Origin: Tribonema minus
Lineage: Eukaryota > Sar > Xanthophyceae > Tribonematales > Tribonemataceae
NCBI GenBank assembly: GCA_017506865.1
Contig: JAFCMP010000520.1
Coordinates: 248,001 to 312,000, forward strand
DNA: 64,000 nucleotides
Reading direction: 5' to 3'
Shown: positions 1-12,000 of the stretch, piece by piece
Layout: the number at the start of each line of letters is the position of its first letter
Position numbering within the stretch: position 1 is the first letter of the stretch
The notes under the pieces: model-generated
Database searches by the model: none
Told to the model about the DNA's origin: nothing
The model's input: the letters and a program-made list of their open reading frames with translations, nothing else
Made by a program: the position numbers and the translations under genes

Positions 1-3000
1 GCGCCTGCGCGTTCGCCCAGAACGCCGCGTCGCCGCCGCCGCCGTCAAACACGCCGCCTGCGCTGCCGCCGCAGCCGCCGGGAAAGGAGGGGGCGCTGTG
101 GGCGTAGGGGCGGCCGTCCGCCGCCGCTGCTGCCGCTGCCGCGCGCGCCTGCGCCAGCTGCGCCTGCCGAGGGAGACGTACAGTGCGATGCGCTGTGAGT
201 TTGCGGGCTGCGGATGGGCGGTAAGCTATGGATGCATCCATGCGTCCTGCAGGTGCATGAGCTGTACCGCAGCTGCCGCGGGGCACGCTGGTGCACTGCT
301 GCCAAGCGCAGCGACGGGGGTCATTGCTCAGGTGTTGGCGACATGGCAGTAAGCGCCTGCTGACCAACTGTGATCTGCGAAGCATGTGACTGCGTTAATG
401 GATGCACGCACCATGCGGGCCTCTGCTGAGGTACGCTGCTGCAGCGCTGCGGCAGAGCGTGCGCGTGGGCGGTGGTCACAACTGGAGCTGTTGAGGTGTG
501 CGCACCATCGTGCACGCTGCAACGCACTGCAACCTAGGTAGCCTGTCAACAACAGCAATGCTGGGCGGTTGAGGTTCATGTTAACGCTATGGTCCTTTGC
601 CGGCAGCGCGCGCTTGCTCTGCAGCCGCGGCACCTGGCACTGTAAGACTCGCTTTGGCAAACGCCACACCACCAGCATCACCTGCGCGGGCGCTGCATGC
701 AAGCAAGTGCGCCATGCACCACCTTGCTGGACTCCTGTTCATGAAGATGGATGCAGAGTACGCCAACCGGGCGACTCATTCATGCGCGCGCCTCTGACCT
801 GAGCGTTGGCGTGCTGGCTCTGCAGCCGCTGCAGCGCCAGCGGGTCCGGCGGCGCCACGTTGACCGGCGACGGAGGCGCCGGCAGCGGCCGCACGTTCGC
901 CGGCGGCGATGAGATAAAGTCTCCACCGCCGCCGTATGTCACGTGGTTGCCGTGGTGCCCGTAAGGCTGCGCCGTCCACGCCTGCTGCTGCTGCTGCTGC
1001 CGCACGCCAGCGCCGCCGCCGCCAAACCCCGCCGCGCCGCCGCCGCCGCTGCCGCCACTGCCAAACTCCCCCACGCCGCCGCCGCCGCCGCCGCTGCTGC
1101 CGCTGCGCGCCCGCGGCGGCGCCGTGGAGAATGCCGTCAGGTCGGGCGTCTGCTGCTGCTGCAGCCCGTACGCCTGCGCGATGACCGTCGCCGGCGGCGG
1201 CGGCGCGCCCAGCAGCGGCGGCGGCGGCAGCGGCCGCCGCCCTCCCGTCCCCCCTCCTCCCCCCCCATCGCCGCCCCCCATCGCTGATATGGAGGCCGAG
1301 CGGCGCATGTTGGACGGCTCCGGGCCTCCGCCTCCGCCGCTGCCGCCGCCGCCGCCGCTGCCCTGCGACTGGTGCTGCTGCGGCGGCGACGGCAGCGGGC
1401 GCCCGAGGCTGTGCCGCTGCGCGAGGTAGGCGGGGGCGCCGGGGGAGGGGGGGCGCGCGGCGGCGGCGGCGGCGGCCGCGGCGGCGCGCGACGACATGGC
1501 GAGGCTGTCCTGCACCGCCTCGATGAGCGCTGCTGCCTCGGGGCCGCCGCACAGCGTCGCGCGCACGACCTGCTTGCGGTGCCTGTGGCGCATGGGGCGG
1601 GCGGCGGAGAGAAGAAGATCATGGCTGAGAACGTTGAGAAATCGGATGATTGCTGGCCATTTGGGACCGAAAATGTGGATTTGTAAAGACCTGCTTGCGG
1701 TGCCTGCGGCGGACGGAGCCGACGGCGGAGCCGTCAAATCAATTCCATCAGGAGCTGGTTAATTGCTGGTCTGATTTCGGAATGGACGTGTGAAGTTGCG
1801 CTAAATCGGCACGGTCATCGCGCGCGCGCGCAGCGCCGTCGTCGTCGAGAAGTCGTCAGCGGCGGGGGGCGCAGGGGGTGCAGGCTGCAAGGCGGCGATG
1901 GTGGGAGCACATGCGCACAAGCGACATATTCCCTCTCTCGACGACAGCTTGCTGCAGACAGAAACTCTCTTTCAATGCCATGACACCACTCAAGCAGCAG
2001 CTGCGGCAACGGCATGCACATCCACATCCATACGTACCCCGGGGACCCCGGCGACCGCTGCGGGTGCCGCCGCGGCGGCGGCGGCGCGGCCGCGGGCGGC
2101 GGCGGGCGCGCAGCCGGCGGCGCCAGTGCTGCCGCCGCCGCCTGCGGCTGCACCGCGGCAATGTGCGCGGGGCTCCTGCTCATCCACTGGTTTAGCCCCT
2201 CAACGAGCGCGAGGGAGACGGCGCGCTTGACCGTCTCAAGCGTGCGCGGCGACGGCGTCGCGGGCTGCGCGAGCGCGGCGAGGACGGCGCCGCTGATGCA
2301 CTTGAGGTAGTCAAAGACCTGCGTTGAAGGGGGGGGGGGGGGGGGGGGGGGGGGGGCGCAGCTGAGTCACTACTGCAGGCCCGACGAAGCTCCTACGCGT
2401 GCGTGCAGCGCACAGATGATGGCGGGACGTATGCGTGCGTGCTGCAGCGAGCACTGCTGCGGCGGTGGCGGCCTCTGCACTCCGGCGCCAGCCACCGCCG
2501 CTGCCAGCATGCTTATCTGCACGCGCTGGCAGCAACGGCATCAGCCAGCGAGGCACGTCGCGCATGGGCGCTGCGTTGCACCAGCTGCGGCGTGGGGCGC
2601 CGCCGCCCGCCAGTGCAGGTGCACGCGCGCTCGCAGGGGCAGTTTCCGGTGATGACCAGGGCAGCACTCATCGCCCGGGGGGCCGGAGCGACAGCTGCTC
2701 CTTATTTTACCATCAAAAGGCAGACTGTGCCAGGCATCACAGGGACTGTACAGCCAGCTGTGCATCACAGTGTGATTGTCCGCCGCGCTCACTCCGCCCC
2801 CCCTGCTCCCCCTCGTGCGCCTGCCCCCTCCCTGCCGCCCTCCGCCCTCCATGCCAGCGATGGACGCTTGCAGCAGCAGCAGCAGCAACAGCAGCAAGAA
2901 GCAGCCACGGCAGCAGCACTAGCAGCAGCCGCAGCAGCAGCAGCAGCAGCAGGCGCAACCGCAGCAGTACATAGTAGCAGTAGTAACAGCAGCAGCAGCA

Positions 3001-4266
3001 GCAGCAGCAGCATCAATGGTGGCGGCAGGAGCACCCGCACCAGCTGCAGCAGCAGTCACAACAGCAGCAGCGGCAGCAGCAGCAGCAGCGGCGGCAGCTC
3101 ACCCGCTCGCCGTCCGAGGCGCTGTCGTCGAGGCACAGGAACACGAGGCCGGTCGCGCTCACGAGCTGGTTGAAGAAGTACTGGCCGCACTCGTAGCGCA
3201 TCACCTGCGCACGATCGTCCGCGAGTCCGCGTTGCTTCTGCGAGGGGGGGGGGGGGGGGGGGCGGTCAGGCGCGTGGCGTGATCTATGATGATGCATCGC
3301 TGCAGCCTTGTTGGTATCTAATGCGTTGGCTATCCCGGGTTCGGTGTAGGTGCCCTAGCTATCTGAGACGTGTGGCAGCGCGCCTTTGTCGAAACCAGAT
3401 TTGCCGCTTGCTTGTGTGGCCTGCAGACCATGCAGTGGTGCTGGCGCTGATGCAGTGAGCTGCTGCACAGCAGCGCATTGACTGCTGCCCGCGTGGCTCG
3501 TGCGCAATGCACAGAAACACCGTGCCGTATGCAGCAGAGAGAGACACACAGGTTGTACGCATGTCACTGTGCCAAGCTCAAAGAAAGACTCCCAGCGAAA
3601 ACACAATGACCAACACTGATGGATGATTCGGATGATGTTGAACATGGTACTGCGCAACTTTGCAGCCTTGCGTCAGCTGCAATGCGGATGTCGTGCATGG
3701 TTGCAGTGTGGCACGCCACTGAGCGTAATTGGATCCAACAGTCGAACTCCGAAAGAAAGGCTGTGCAAGAATTCCATGCCTGCCAAGTCGCTGGTGAAGC
3801 GCGCACTGATGATCACCAGGCACCATCGCAACAAGCTTTGTCTGCTACATGTGCCGGACGGGGTCCTGAAGCAAATGTGCCATTAATTTACTGTTGCATG
3901 ATGTCATCGCATAAGCCTGACTGTCTGCAATAGCATGTGCCAGGCATAAAACCAACAAATCAAGAGCTGCACCTAAATCAAGAGCTGCACCTGCACAGGT
4001 ACGTGGTGCTCACAGACGTTGATGTTGAAGGCACGCGACTGATTACGCACCTGCGCAGGCGGCGGCATAGCGTCGATGAGACGCCTGGCCACCTCGTGAA
4101 AGTTGCCACTGAAAGTAAGAGCGGTGTAGCTAGCCAGGATCTCTCGCCCACCTCCGCTGAGCAGATCAGGCGGCAGCGCGGATTTCGCGCTGCTGCTAGG
4201 CTGCTGCGCCGCCTGCATCGTCATTTCCAGGGGCGACAGGCTCGCCACGGCAGTATAGATGAACAT
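1..4266 (-). CDS. Longin-domain (VAMP7-like) protein with low-complexity tail, 3' end beyond the window
   Basis: Longin domains are the N-terminal regulatory domain of R-SNAREs such as VAMP7 and Sec22. Exons in order: 4051-4266, 3103-3204 (or 3103-3237, see findings), 2038-2318, 799-1582, and 1-163 (partial). All junctions are GT-AG and phases agree (0, 0, 2/1, 0). The longin core shows an MFIYTAVASLSP start, then ILASYT and GNFHEVARRLIDAMPP, then RYECGQYFFNQLVSATGLVFLCLDD, then VFDYLKC: the order and spacing of VAMP7. After the longin fold come Ala/Pro-rich sequence and a 261-codon exon rich in Gly, Pro, Gln and Ser. No SNARE motif or membrane anchor is visible, so either lies beyond the left edge or is absent. 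The ATG at 4264-4266 is the natural start, but the frame is open a little further upstream. The promoter is probably shared with eL29. Family call firm at domain level; exact function inferred. Confidence 0.75.
164..798 (-). other. Intron of longin gene
   Basis: Intron between exons 799-1582 and 1-163; donor GTCAGA, acceptor CGGCAG. I see no gene, repeat array or RNA in it. Confidence 0.55.
1688..1722 (+). repeat. Echo of the 799-1582 exon acceptor
   Basis: CCTGCTTGCGGTGCCTG, found at the real acceptor (about 1569-1585), recurs here about 120 bases away with following GC-rich sequence. A single junction echo, inside the intron 1583-2037. Confidence 0.55.
2319..3102. repeat. Longin-gene intron with poly-G run and CAG/GCA microsatellite
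   Basis: Holds a poly-G run of about 27 at 2330-2356, which on the sense strand is a poly-C tract just before the acceptor at 2319, and an interrupted GCA/CAG tract from about 2869 to 3100. The plus-strand frames here that encode poly-Gln, poly-Ala or poly-Ser are products of the microsatellite. No gene seen. Confidence 0.7.
3238..4050 (-). other. Intron of longin gene
   Basis: Intron between exons 4051-4266 and 3103-3237 (or 3103-3204). Contains a poly-G run at about 3244-3260, a poly-C tract just before the acceptor on the sense strand. Nothing else recognised. Confidence 0.5.
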
Positions 4267-4598
4267 TTCGGAGTCCTCGCGCCACGGCAGGGTCTACGAC
4301 AGCAGCTAGCAGGGAGTTCGCCGGCAGCACGCGACGCCTCTTGGAGTGCAACTCTTCAGAGCAAGTACCGCCGCACCCAGCGCCATGGCTGCGTGTTGCA
4401 GCCCTGCTCCAGCGCTAGGGGACGCCGCCATAAGCGCTCCTGACTGCTGCAGTACACACTGCAGGTGAAAACAGAGTCCCTCAATTGAAAATTGGACAAT
4501 CTCTGCTTGACGCCTTATCAAGGTGGTTCAGGAAACCTATTATTTCGATTTTTACTCTTGATTGGTTGGCTGCACATCGGCTAGGAGGGGGGAGCGCT
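4267..4598. promoter_or_regulatory. Divergent promoter interval between longin gene and eL29
   Basis: These 332 bases separate the first ATG of the minus-strand longin gene from the ATG of plus-strand eL29, so they should hold both promoters and both 5' leaders. The part nearest eL29 (about 4525-4565) is AT-richer than its surroundings. I see no certain TATA box or other named motif. Confidence 0.4.
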
Positions 4599-5361
4599 AT
4601 GGTTAAGGTCAGTCTGCGTAGCGAATGCGCTCAGCATTGGACAGTGTTGTTTCGACTGCCGCTGTTGTCAGAAGTTGACAGTGCACTGTGCTCTAGCTCT
4701 GCTGATCCATTTGTCCTGCTTTTGGTTCGGTGCCTGTAACCTGCAGCAAAAGAACCACACCGGGCGCAACGCCAGCGCCAAGGACCATGCCAACGGCATC
4801 AAGAAGGCTCCCCGCTTCAAGTACAACTCTCTGAAGGGGGTGAGTATGTGCCTTCGGTGGTGCGGTGCGCTGTGATGTTTCGCACGCCATTGCCCATCCG
4901 CCGCTGAGTTAATGCATTGAACGCACGAGGAATGACATGTTCTTGCTTGCAAGCGTGTCCTTTGGTCCAGATCATGTCGCAATACACTGGTCGAGTCCGT
5001 ACCACGCAACTCATCTGCTACTTGACATCGGTCACAAAGCTCCCACGCAGGGGCTGCACCTCGAGTTTCTGATATCGCTTGGTCTCGAATACAATCCACT
5101 TGGATACCGTCACCAAACTCATTTCGATCAATTACATGTGTACTCTTCAGGCGTGGTTAAGAGTCATACTCCCTTTCCACAGCCAACTTCAGTAGAACGC
5201 ACTTGGGCTCACCTCCAGTAGTTCACCTGCACAATCACATCACTGCATCCTTGCTTCCCCCGCCGCTGCCGCAGATGGACCCCAAGTTCCTCAGGAACCA
5301 GAGGTACGCCAAGAAGAAGAACCCGCGCAAGGCGAAACGCGGCGCGGCGGCGGACGCATGA
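4599..5361 (+). CDS. RPL29: Cytosolic 60S ribosomal protein eL29 (L29e)
   Basis: eL29 is a small basic protein of the eukaryotic large ribosomal subunit. Exons: 4599-4607 (only ATG GTT AAG), 4747-4839 and 5275-5361, joined at GTCAGT...CTGCAG and GTGAGT...CCGCAG, giving 62 residues. Exon 2 gives KNHTGRNASAKDHANGIKKA and then SLKG; exon 3 gives MDPKFLRNQRYAKKKNPRKA, a Lys/Arg/Ala tail and TGA. These are the family hallmarks (KNHT, NGIKK, LKG-hydrophobic-DPKFLRN). The usual MAKSKNHT or MVKSKNHT start is MVKQKNHT here: Q replaces S at the exon 1/2 junction. The three-codon first exon was found by matching family spacing to an ATG followed by a good donor. Its introns carry none of the junction repeats seen in the giant gene. 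Confidence 0.93.
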
Positions 5362-6890
5362 TCGCGCACCCCCCCGCTGCCGAGCGCTGCTGCTGACTGA
5401 CGCGCCGGCGGCGGCAGCAGCAGTGGCGGCGGCGCGCGCGCGCGCTGAGCTCCGGCAGGTGCCTCAGCGCGCACGCTGCTCCGCTGGACTGTGGCGGAGG
5501 CGCAGCGCACTGATGGCGTGTCACGCTTCGGAGTGCACGGGTCGGTGGCGCGGAGGGGAATGCGTGGAGCAGGGGGGTCTGGGTGCGGTTTTATGGTGCA
5601 TGCGGGCGGCGGCGCGGCTCTCTTGCGTTTCGCGCCGCCCCCCCTCTCTCCCCCCCCTTTTCCGGTGAATGAAACCCCCAGTGCCCCCCTGTGGTGTGGT
5701 GCAGCGCGGCGTCGGCGTGCATCTTGCTTGTTTGCTGGTGCTCGTCCCGATGTTTGCATGACCTCTGCCTTGTGATGCGATGCCACCATCCCCTGTACCT
5801 CCTGACCATCAGCAACAGCGCTCGGTGTGACAGAATGAACAATGCAGACGACGGATCAAAGGACCATGTTGCCCTCGGTATCGTAGGTACCTTCACCGAC
5901 GGGGCTCGCATGCTTGCCGCTACAAAAGGCCGTGTAGCCGGCATCCCATCTGCTAGTGCGTTGCAGCTGCCATGCATCCCATCTGCTAGTGGCAACGAAT
6001 GTGCTGTTGCACATTCGGCACAAATGCTGTTCTGCGGGCCTGGTGGGGTCTTGAGCATGATAACGCGGGGCGCAGAGCAAGTTACAACGGCTGCCGAAAC
6101 GGTCTGCATGCTCACGTGCTGCAAGCAGGTCATGGCCATTACCTGGACGTGGCCTCCATGATCAGTGGCCCTGCACAGTTTGTGGGTTTGGCGGAGGGCC
6201 GCAGCGGTGCGGAGGCTGGAGTGCGATTCGCGTAGCTGATCGTCGCGTTCATTTGCCTGGTGTGCCTCCTTCGGTTTTGTTGCGATCGTCAAAGAACACC
6301 GGTACGGCAGTGGGCTGGAAACAGGTCTGTATATGCATGCAAATTCTTGAGAGTCATGCTATACTGCAATTGGCTCGTGAACCATGCAAAATGCTGCGTC
6401 ACACAGCCATCCACAGCAGCAGCAACGTAGAGGACAGACATCAAATTCAAATGTCATCATACATGTACAAGCGTTGAATTCAACATGCAGCCGCAGCTGG
6501 CGTGTGTGTGCGCGCGCGCAAAAACGCCTTGCACCCAGCGCAAAAGAGAACCCTTTGAGCCCCTCCCTCGTTGCATGCGCCATTGGCGGTAACTGAGGCA
6601 GCGCTGGGGGGGCATGTATGTATCGATGCGGCAGCGCTCAGCACGGCAGTGTGCGCGCGCGTGCTGCGGGTACATGCGCGCCGCCGCCGCCGGCCGCGTT
6701 TACTTGACAGCAATACTGTACATGTGTGTCTGTGTGACGGTACGATGGTACAGCGAGTGGCTGGGTCCCCCCTTGCCAGCCCCAGGGGCATGGGTATGTA
6801 GAGGTGCATGTTGTTGCGCTGACAATAGACCCAGCAGTGTTGAGAATCCCGAGGGGAGGGGGGGGGGGGGGGGGGGGGGGGGTCGCGTCC
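5362..6890. other. Convergent intergenic region, no gene seen
   Basis: Lies between the eL29 stop (plus strand) and the stop codon of the giant minus-strand gene, so it holds both 3' untranslated regions. A poly-G run of about 25 bases at roughly 6857-6882 is a poly-C run just after the giant gene's stop on its sense strand. Several frames are open only because of GC content and tandem CCC/GGG tracts; none has recognisable protein features. Confidence 0.5.
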
Positions 6891-9074
6891 TCACAAAGAC
6901 GTGCGCGACGCCCTCCCCGAAGCCCCCAGGGAGCTGACGGCCTTGGAGGCGCTCGAGCTGGTCCGCGACAGCGCCACCTGATTTGCGGAGGCCAGCAAGC
7001 ACCGACACGGTGGTGCGGTCATCTGGCAGGCGTTGGTCAGGTGCCAGGGCGTTCAGGGCTAGGGTTAGGGTTAGAGATGGCAACAGAAGTTCAGAACCAG
7101 CGCGTCCTTGGATGCCTAGACCTGTCCATTGCGAGCGCGGATTCAATTGCCACAATGGCACTTGTGTGGGCCGTTTGTTGCGCATTGGAGCACACAGAGC
7201 ACTGCCGCAATGAACCGCTGCGGCGCGGCACTCGATGCGCGGTCCAGATGCTGCACTGAAGTTGGTCGTGCTCACATGTATGCACACAAGTTGAGCACAA
7301 CGCGACAGGCAAAGTTGCACATGCGCGTTGAACCGCCACACAATGAGCTTCTATGGAGACTGTGGAGACATTGGCTGCGATAGGTGTGGCTCAGACTGGT
7401 TGCCGCTGTGTCTGCCCCCACTAGTCTAGTACTTCAAGCCTGCAACACAGCCTTAAGGCCCACCGAAGTTGATGTTTTGGACAAGTTTCCTCAAACTTGG
7501 GGCTTTTATAAATGCAACATCACAAGTACCTACCTGTTGGAGTACCTACCTGTCGTTTCATTGGTTGTCATCAAGACATTTTCAGGCTGTCTCATGACAT
7601 GTAAATTCCGTAGAGCAAGCTTAGATGCCATTCATCTGGGCTTTTTCGCGCCCTGAGCGAGAATTAATAAAAAGTACCTACCTGAGGCTCTGTGATGGAG
7701 GGTTTCTCGGCGTCCCCCTCTGCGGAGGCAGGGGGCGCCCTGGGGGGGTGCGCCACGCCGCTCAGGCCCTTGTACAGCACCATGTTGACGTGACTGCACT
7801 TGTAGGCGTGGTGCTCCGCTGAGAGGCCCTTGTGGTCCAGGAGGTCCTTCTGCGCACCCGCCTGAATGAGCTGCAGGGTTCGGACAGGGGATGCGAAACG
7901 TTGTTGTTCTTCAGAGTCGTGCATGCGCACGACGAGTCAAAGCGTACGCAACAGTACGGTAGCGCCAAGACCTGCTCGTCGACTTACAATGCCGTGCGAA
8001 ACACAGTGATTGAGGTCCTTCTGCGCCCGCCTGAATGAGCTGCAGGGGCGGAGGAGCCAGAGCCGAGATTCGGCCCCGTGTAATTTTCATCATTGCCACA
8101 TGTGCGCACAAGTAGTGAAAGTGGCGCTGGTTTCTTTCGCATGCAAAGCCTCTATTTTGTACCTGCACAGCAAGGCGGCAGCGCCGCTTGCAGGCAGTAT
8201 GTATTGTCGGGATCTGGCGATTGTGTCTAGCCCTAGCCCTAACCCTAGGTTCCCTGGAGGCGCTCGCCATTCCAGGGCTTTGTAAAAGACTGGTGCAGGA
8301 TACCGGTTGATGGTGGAGTCGACTGCTCTACACAACTTCACCATAGTCGTGTAGCCCGCCACCGCAGCAATTTGGCCCAGCTCATCTCATGCATTAATGA
8401 GCACACTAGTGTCGAGCACAAAGCGGAGCGTCGAGGATCGCGTACCTTGCGGCAGATGCCCAGTGCGCCGGCCTGACAGCACCACACAGGAGAGCAACAT
8501 GCAAGTTCAAAGAAAAGGGGTGAGGGTGATGTACCAAGCGACTGATTCAGCTTCGACTGCGCATCCCTCTGGGTGGACGCTTGCGCGATTCAATGTGAAG
8601 CCCCGCGGTCACACTGTTGCATCGGCAGTCGCTCATAGATCATGTCATTGACCTCCGCAAAGAGATGAGTCCCATGCCCGCGCTAGCCACCCAGTTCACC
8701 CCTGGGCAATGTGCACCGTCTCGCCTCGCCTGAGTACATGCCGGTACACGGAGATTACATACAGGTACATCATGCATACATCAGTCATGACTGCCACCTG
8801 TTCCGCGCAGAACGTGCAAGAGTACAGGCTGGTTCATTGAGAGTACGGGCTCGTATATCAACAGGACTGACTGGTACATGAGGGTACATTCTGGTACATC
8901 TAGAGTACAGACTGGTACATTGCAGCAGCGCTCACCTGAGCGGCGCGCATGAGCGCCGTCTCGCCGCGCCGGTTCCTCTGGTTCACGTCAACGCCGTCCT
9001 GCTTGAGCAGCAGCGACACCATGCGCTCGTGGCCGTTGGCGCACGCCGCTATTAAGGGTGTTCCGTAAGGGCAC
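6891..9074 (-). CDS. Giant gene, exons 51-54: last ankyrin repeats and Ser-rich C-terminus
   Basis: Exons 8936-9074, 8446-8472 (27 nt), 7682-7870 and 6891-6977. Exon 51 reads YGTPLIAACANGHERMVSLL and GVDVNQRNRRGETALMRAAQ; microexon 52 gives AGALGICRK; exon 53 LIQAGAQKDLLDHKGLSAEH then a Pro/Ala/Glu tail; exon 54 VALSRTSSSASKAVSSLG and a short Ser/Arg end with TGA at 6891-6893. The microexon restores the ankyrin register exactly (ALMRAAQ-AGALGICRKLIQAGA), good evidence that it is real. All four exons join in phase 0. Confidence 0.85.
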
Positions 9075-12000
9075 CTGCGCCGCAGCAATGGCGAAAAAGG
9101 GAAGAGCGCGCTTGTGAGTGGCGCAGGAAACCATGATTGTGAGCGATCTGTTGCAAGAGCCGTGCCTCGGGCAAAGGCGGCGCAGGGGATGCGTGCTGCT
9201 GCATTGCTCCACACAATGTACACTGCGGCTTTGGCAAGTGGTGGTGCGGGTGTCTTCATTGAATACAACTGCAAGTGACACCGCCGACTGCAAGAAGGGG
9301 GCGGCAGGACTCGCGGTTGCTGCACAGCTGCACATCCCCGCCCCCGGCCTCCATGTTCTGGGTTTGGAGAGGGGGGTCTGCAGACTTACTTCACCGTTCA
9401 ATGTCAAGTGTCGAGTGAAATTGATCGTGTCACGTGCACAAAATGTGTCGTCAGTGAGCATCATTGACACCGCCCGCCCTCTTGCCTCGAGTCGCTGTCA
9501 GCCGCGGCAGCGCTCACGCCCTGCTTGAGCACAAGCTAGCCCTCCGCTGCGGCCGCGGGGCTAATCCATCATACTCCAATATCATGATTAAGGTAAAGCA
9601 TGTCACATGCAAAAACGTATCGTGATTGAGCATCATTTAGCATCATTGACGCAAAACGCCCTCTTGCCTGGAGTCGGTGTCGGCCGCGGCAGCGCTCACG
9701 ACCTGCGTGCCACCAGCTTGCCCTTCGCCGCGGCATCAATGCTACTTTGTCATGAACTGCAACATCATGAGTAAGGTGAAGCATGTGCAAAACAATCGAG
9801 CATCGTCGATATTGGATGTCCTCTTGCCTCGAGTCGGTGTCAGCCGCGGCAGCGCTCACGCCCTGCTTGAGCAGGCCCAGCGCCAGCACGAGCTTGCCCT
9901 CCGCCGCGACCTCCACCAGCGGCACGCGCTCGGGGTCAGCGTTGATGATGCCCGCAATCTGGCACAGTAATAGCGGCAACACAACCATGTTCGTCGTTCA
10001 GAAACAATGTGGTTGCGACTATGCAGGCAGGCGACAAATAAACAAGCAAGCGTAAATAACAGTTGAATCTGCAAGGTACACCACCGGGGTGCTTCAACAG
10101 AGGGCCGTGCAGCGCCCTGTGTGATGCTGCCTGCAACGTGGCACCGAAACAGCAGCAACGAACTCGTCGAACCTGCAGCACCTTATTGATGCTGCATGTG
10201 AGCGCATCGACCAGGGGTTGCTGCACCAGCAGATGTTGGGGCCCAAACAGCAGTGCCGCTCGCTTCGCGTTAGCGGACCAGCACCCTCGATGGGGCGATG
10301 CTCCTCAGGGAGAACTTGCGATTACATAGCCCCAGATTCGCTGCTCCAGAGCTTAATCTGTCAAGTCGTGATCGCAAACAGCTGTACTCAGGCTTGCAGC
10401 ACCCGTACTGCGAATTTGAACGGCATTGCTCCACAGCGTGCACATCTGACCCTAGGGATGATGATTTGGTCTGCACTTGCAGTCTTGCCCAACCCTCCGC
10501 CCCCTCGCGCCAGTTTCAACGCTATTGCTGAATTGCCACTGCTGTAGGAGTCGCGTCAGCCATGCAAGGACCTGCGTTGGCAGTCTCGTATGGTCAGCCA
10601 CCCCCCGGGCGTTCCGCTTGTAGCCCCAAACCCCACCCTGCCCCCGATCCCCCGATGCCGACCCTACTCGTACCTGATGAAATGCGAACGCACTAGGGCT
10701 TACGTCAACAACAACTATGGCCTGTCTGAAGTTGTATGACCAGATCCGCCGCAGTGCGCCGCCGGGTGTGCCGCGTTTAGCCCTGACCCAGTTTACCCCA
10801 AATCCCAGTGCCTACTCTATCCCTAGTTCATGAAACGCGGCTGCGGAAGCGCTTACGTCAACATCAAGTAGGGCTGACCTGCAGTTGGCCGACTTGTATG
10901 GCCACGCGCGTTGCGCTGATGGCCATAACCTGACCCTACCCCCAATGCCTACCCAACCCTAGTTGCCCAATCCCAATGGCTGCAACTAGGAATTGTGGCG
11001 CTGACCTGCAGTTGGCCGACTTGTATGGCCACGTCCGTCGCGGTGCGCCCGCGCGCGTCGCGCTTATAGCCCTCACCCACTTCTACGCTGCCCAAAACCT
11101 ACAGATCCCTCGCTGATGAATCCCAATGGCTTTAACTAGGGCTTGTGGGGCTGACCTGCAGTGGGCCAACTTGTATGGCGAGGTCCGTTGCGGTGCGCCC
11201 GCATGCGTCGCGCTTGTAGCCCTCACCCTACCGTCAGACTCTACTCTACCCTCCCCCTACCCTGGTTGGTGAAACGCGACCGCGCCAGGGTTCGAGTTTA
11301 CATCAAGTAGGGCTGACCTGCAGTTGGACGACTTGTATGGCGAGGTCCGTCGCGGTGCGCCTGCGCGCGTCGCGCTGACAGCCCTAATCTGACCCTCCTC
11401 CCAATGCCTACTTACCCATAGCTGGCCAAAACCAATGGTTCTAACTAGGGCTTGCATTTCATGGGGCTGACCTGCAGTTGGCCGACTTGTATGGCCAGGT
11501 CTGTAGCGGTGCGCCGCCGCGCGTCGCGCTTGTAGCGGTGCGCTCCCTCGTGCAGCAGTGTGAGCACCGTGGACTCGTTGCCGTAGCGCGCCGCCAGCAT
11601 CAGCGGCGTGCGCCGCATGTGGTCCCTGCAAAGCGCGCACGCGCACGCGGATGCGGCGGGGGGGGTGCAAGCGTGTGTTTCCATCAAAGGTACTCTGCAC
11701 TTGCGGACACACTTGCCATCGTCCGACATGCCTGAGGTCAATCTGCCCATGCAACATTTGGTGGATAGCTGGGGGCTGGTCAATGAAATGCGATGTGAGG
11801 CGCGCCGAGTGTACGTCGAGGCGCTAGATGTGTTCGAATCAGTGGGAGCTGAGCGTTGTGCACCCTCGCTGCCGTGGCGCGCCGTCAGCGCAGTGCAACA
11901 ACACTCTCTTGGTGACAGTACACCTATGACAGCATCTCGGATCAACGCCCGGGTGGTGGTTGCCGCTGTGTGTGATACTGACCTACCTTGCATCAACGAT

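Noticed and set aside
2869-3100. Coding poly-Gln repeat
   Set aside because: Lies inside the longin-gene intron between two phase-matched exons.
2403-3173. 256-codon plus-strand frame with poly-Gln, poly-Ala and poly-Ser
   Set aside because: Created by the intronic CAG/GCA microsatellite; no splice or domain support, and it crosses a real minus-strand exon.
5235-5789. 184-codon minus-strand frame overlapping eL29 exon 3
   Set aside because: Antisense to a certain ribosomal protein exon; low-complexity Arg/Pro/Ala composition.
7055-7080. Chromosome end (telomere)
   Set aside because: Tracts of two to six degenerate TTAGGG units in both orientations inside introns are interstitial, not a terminal array.
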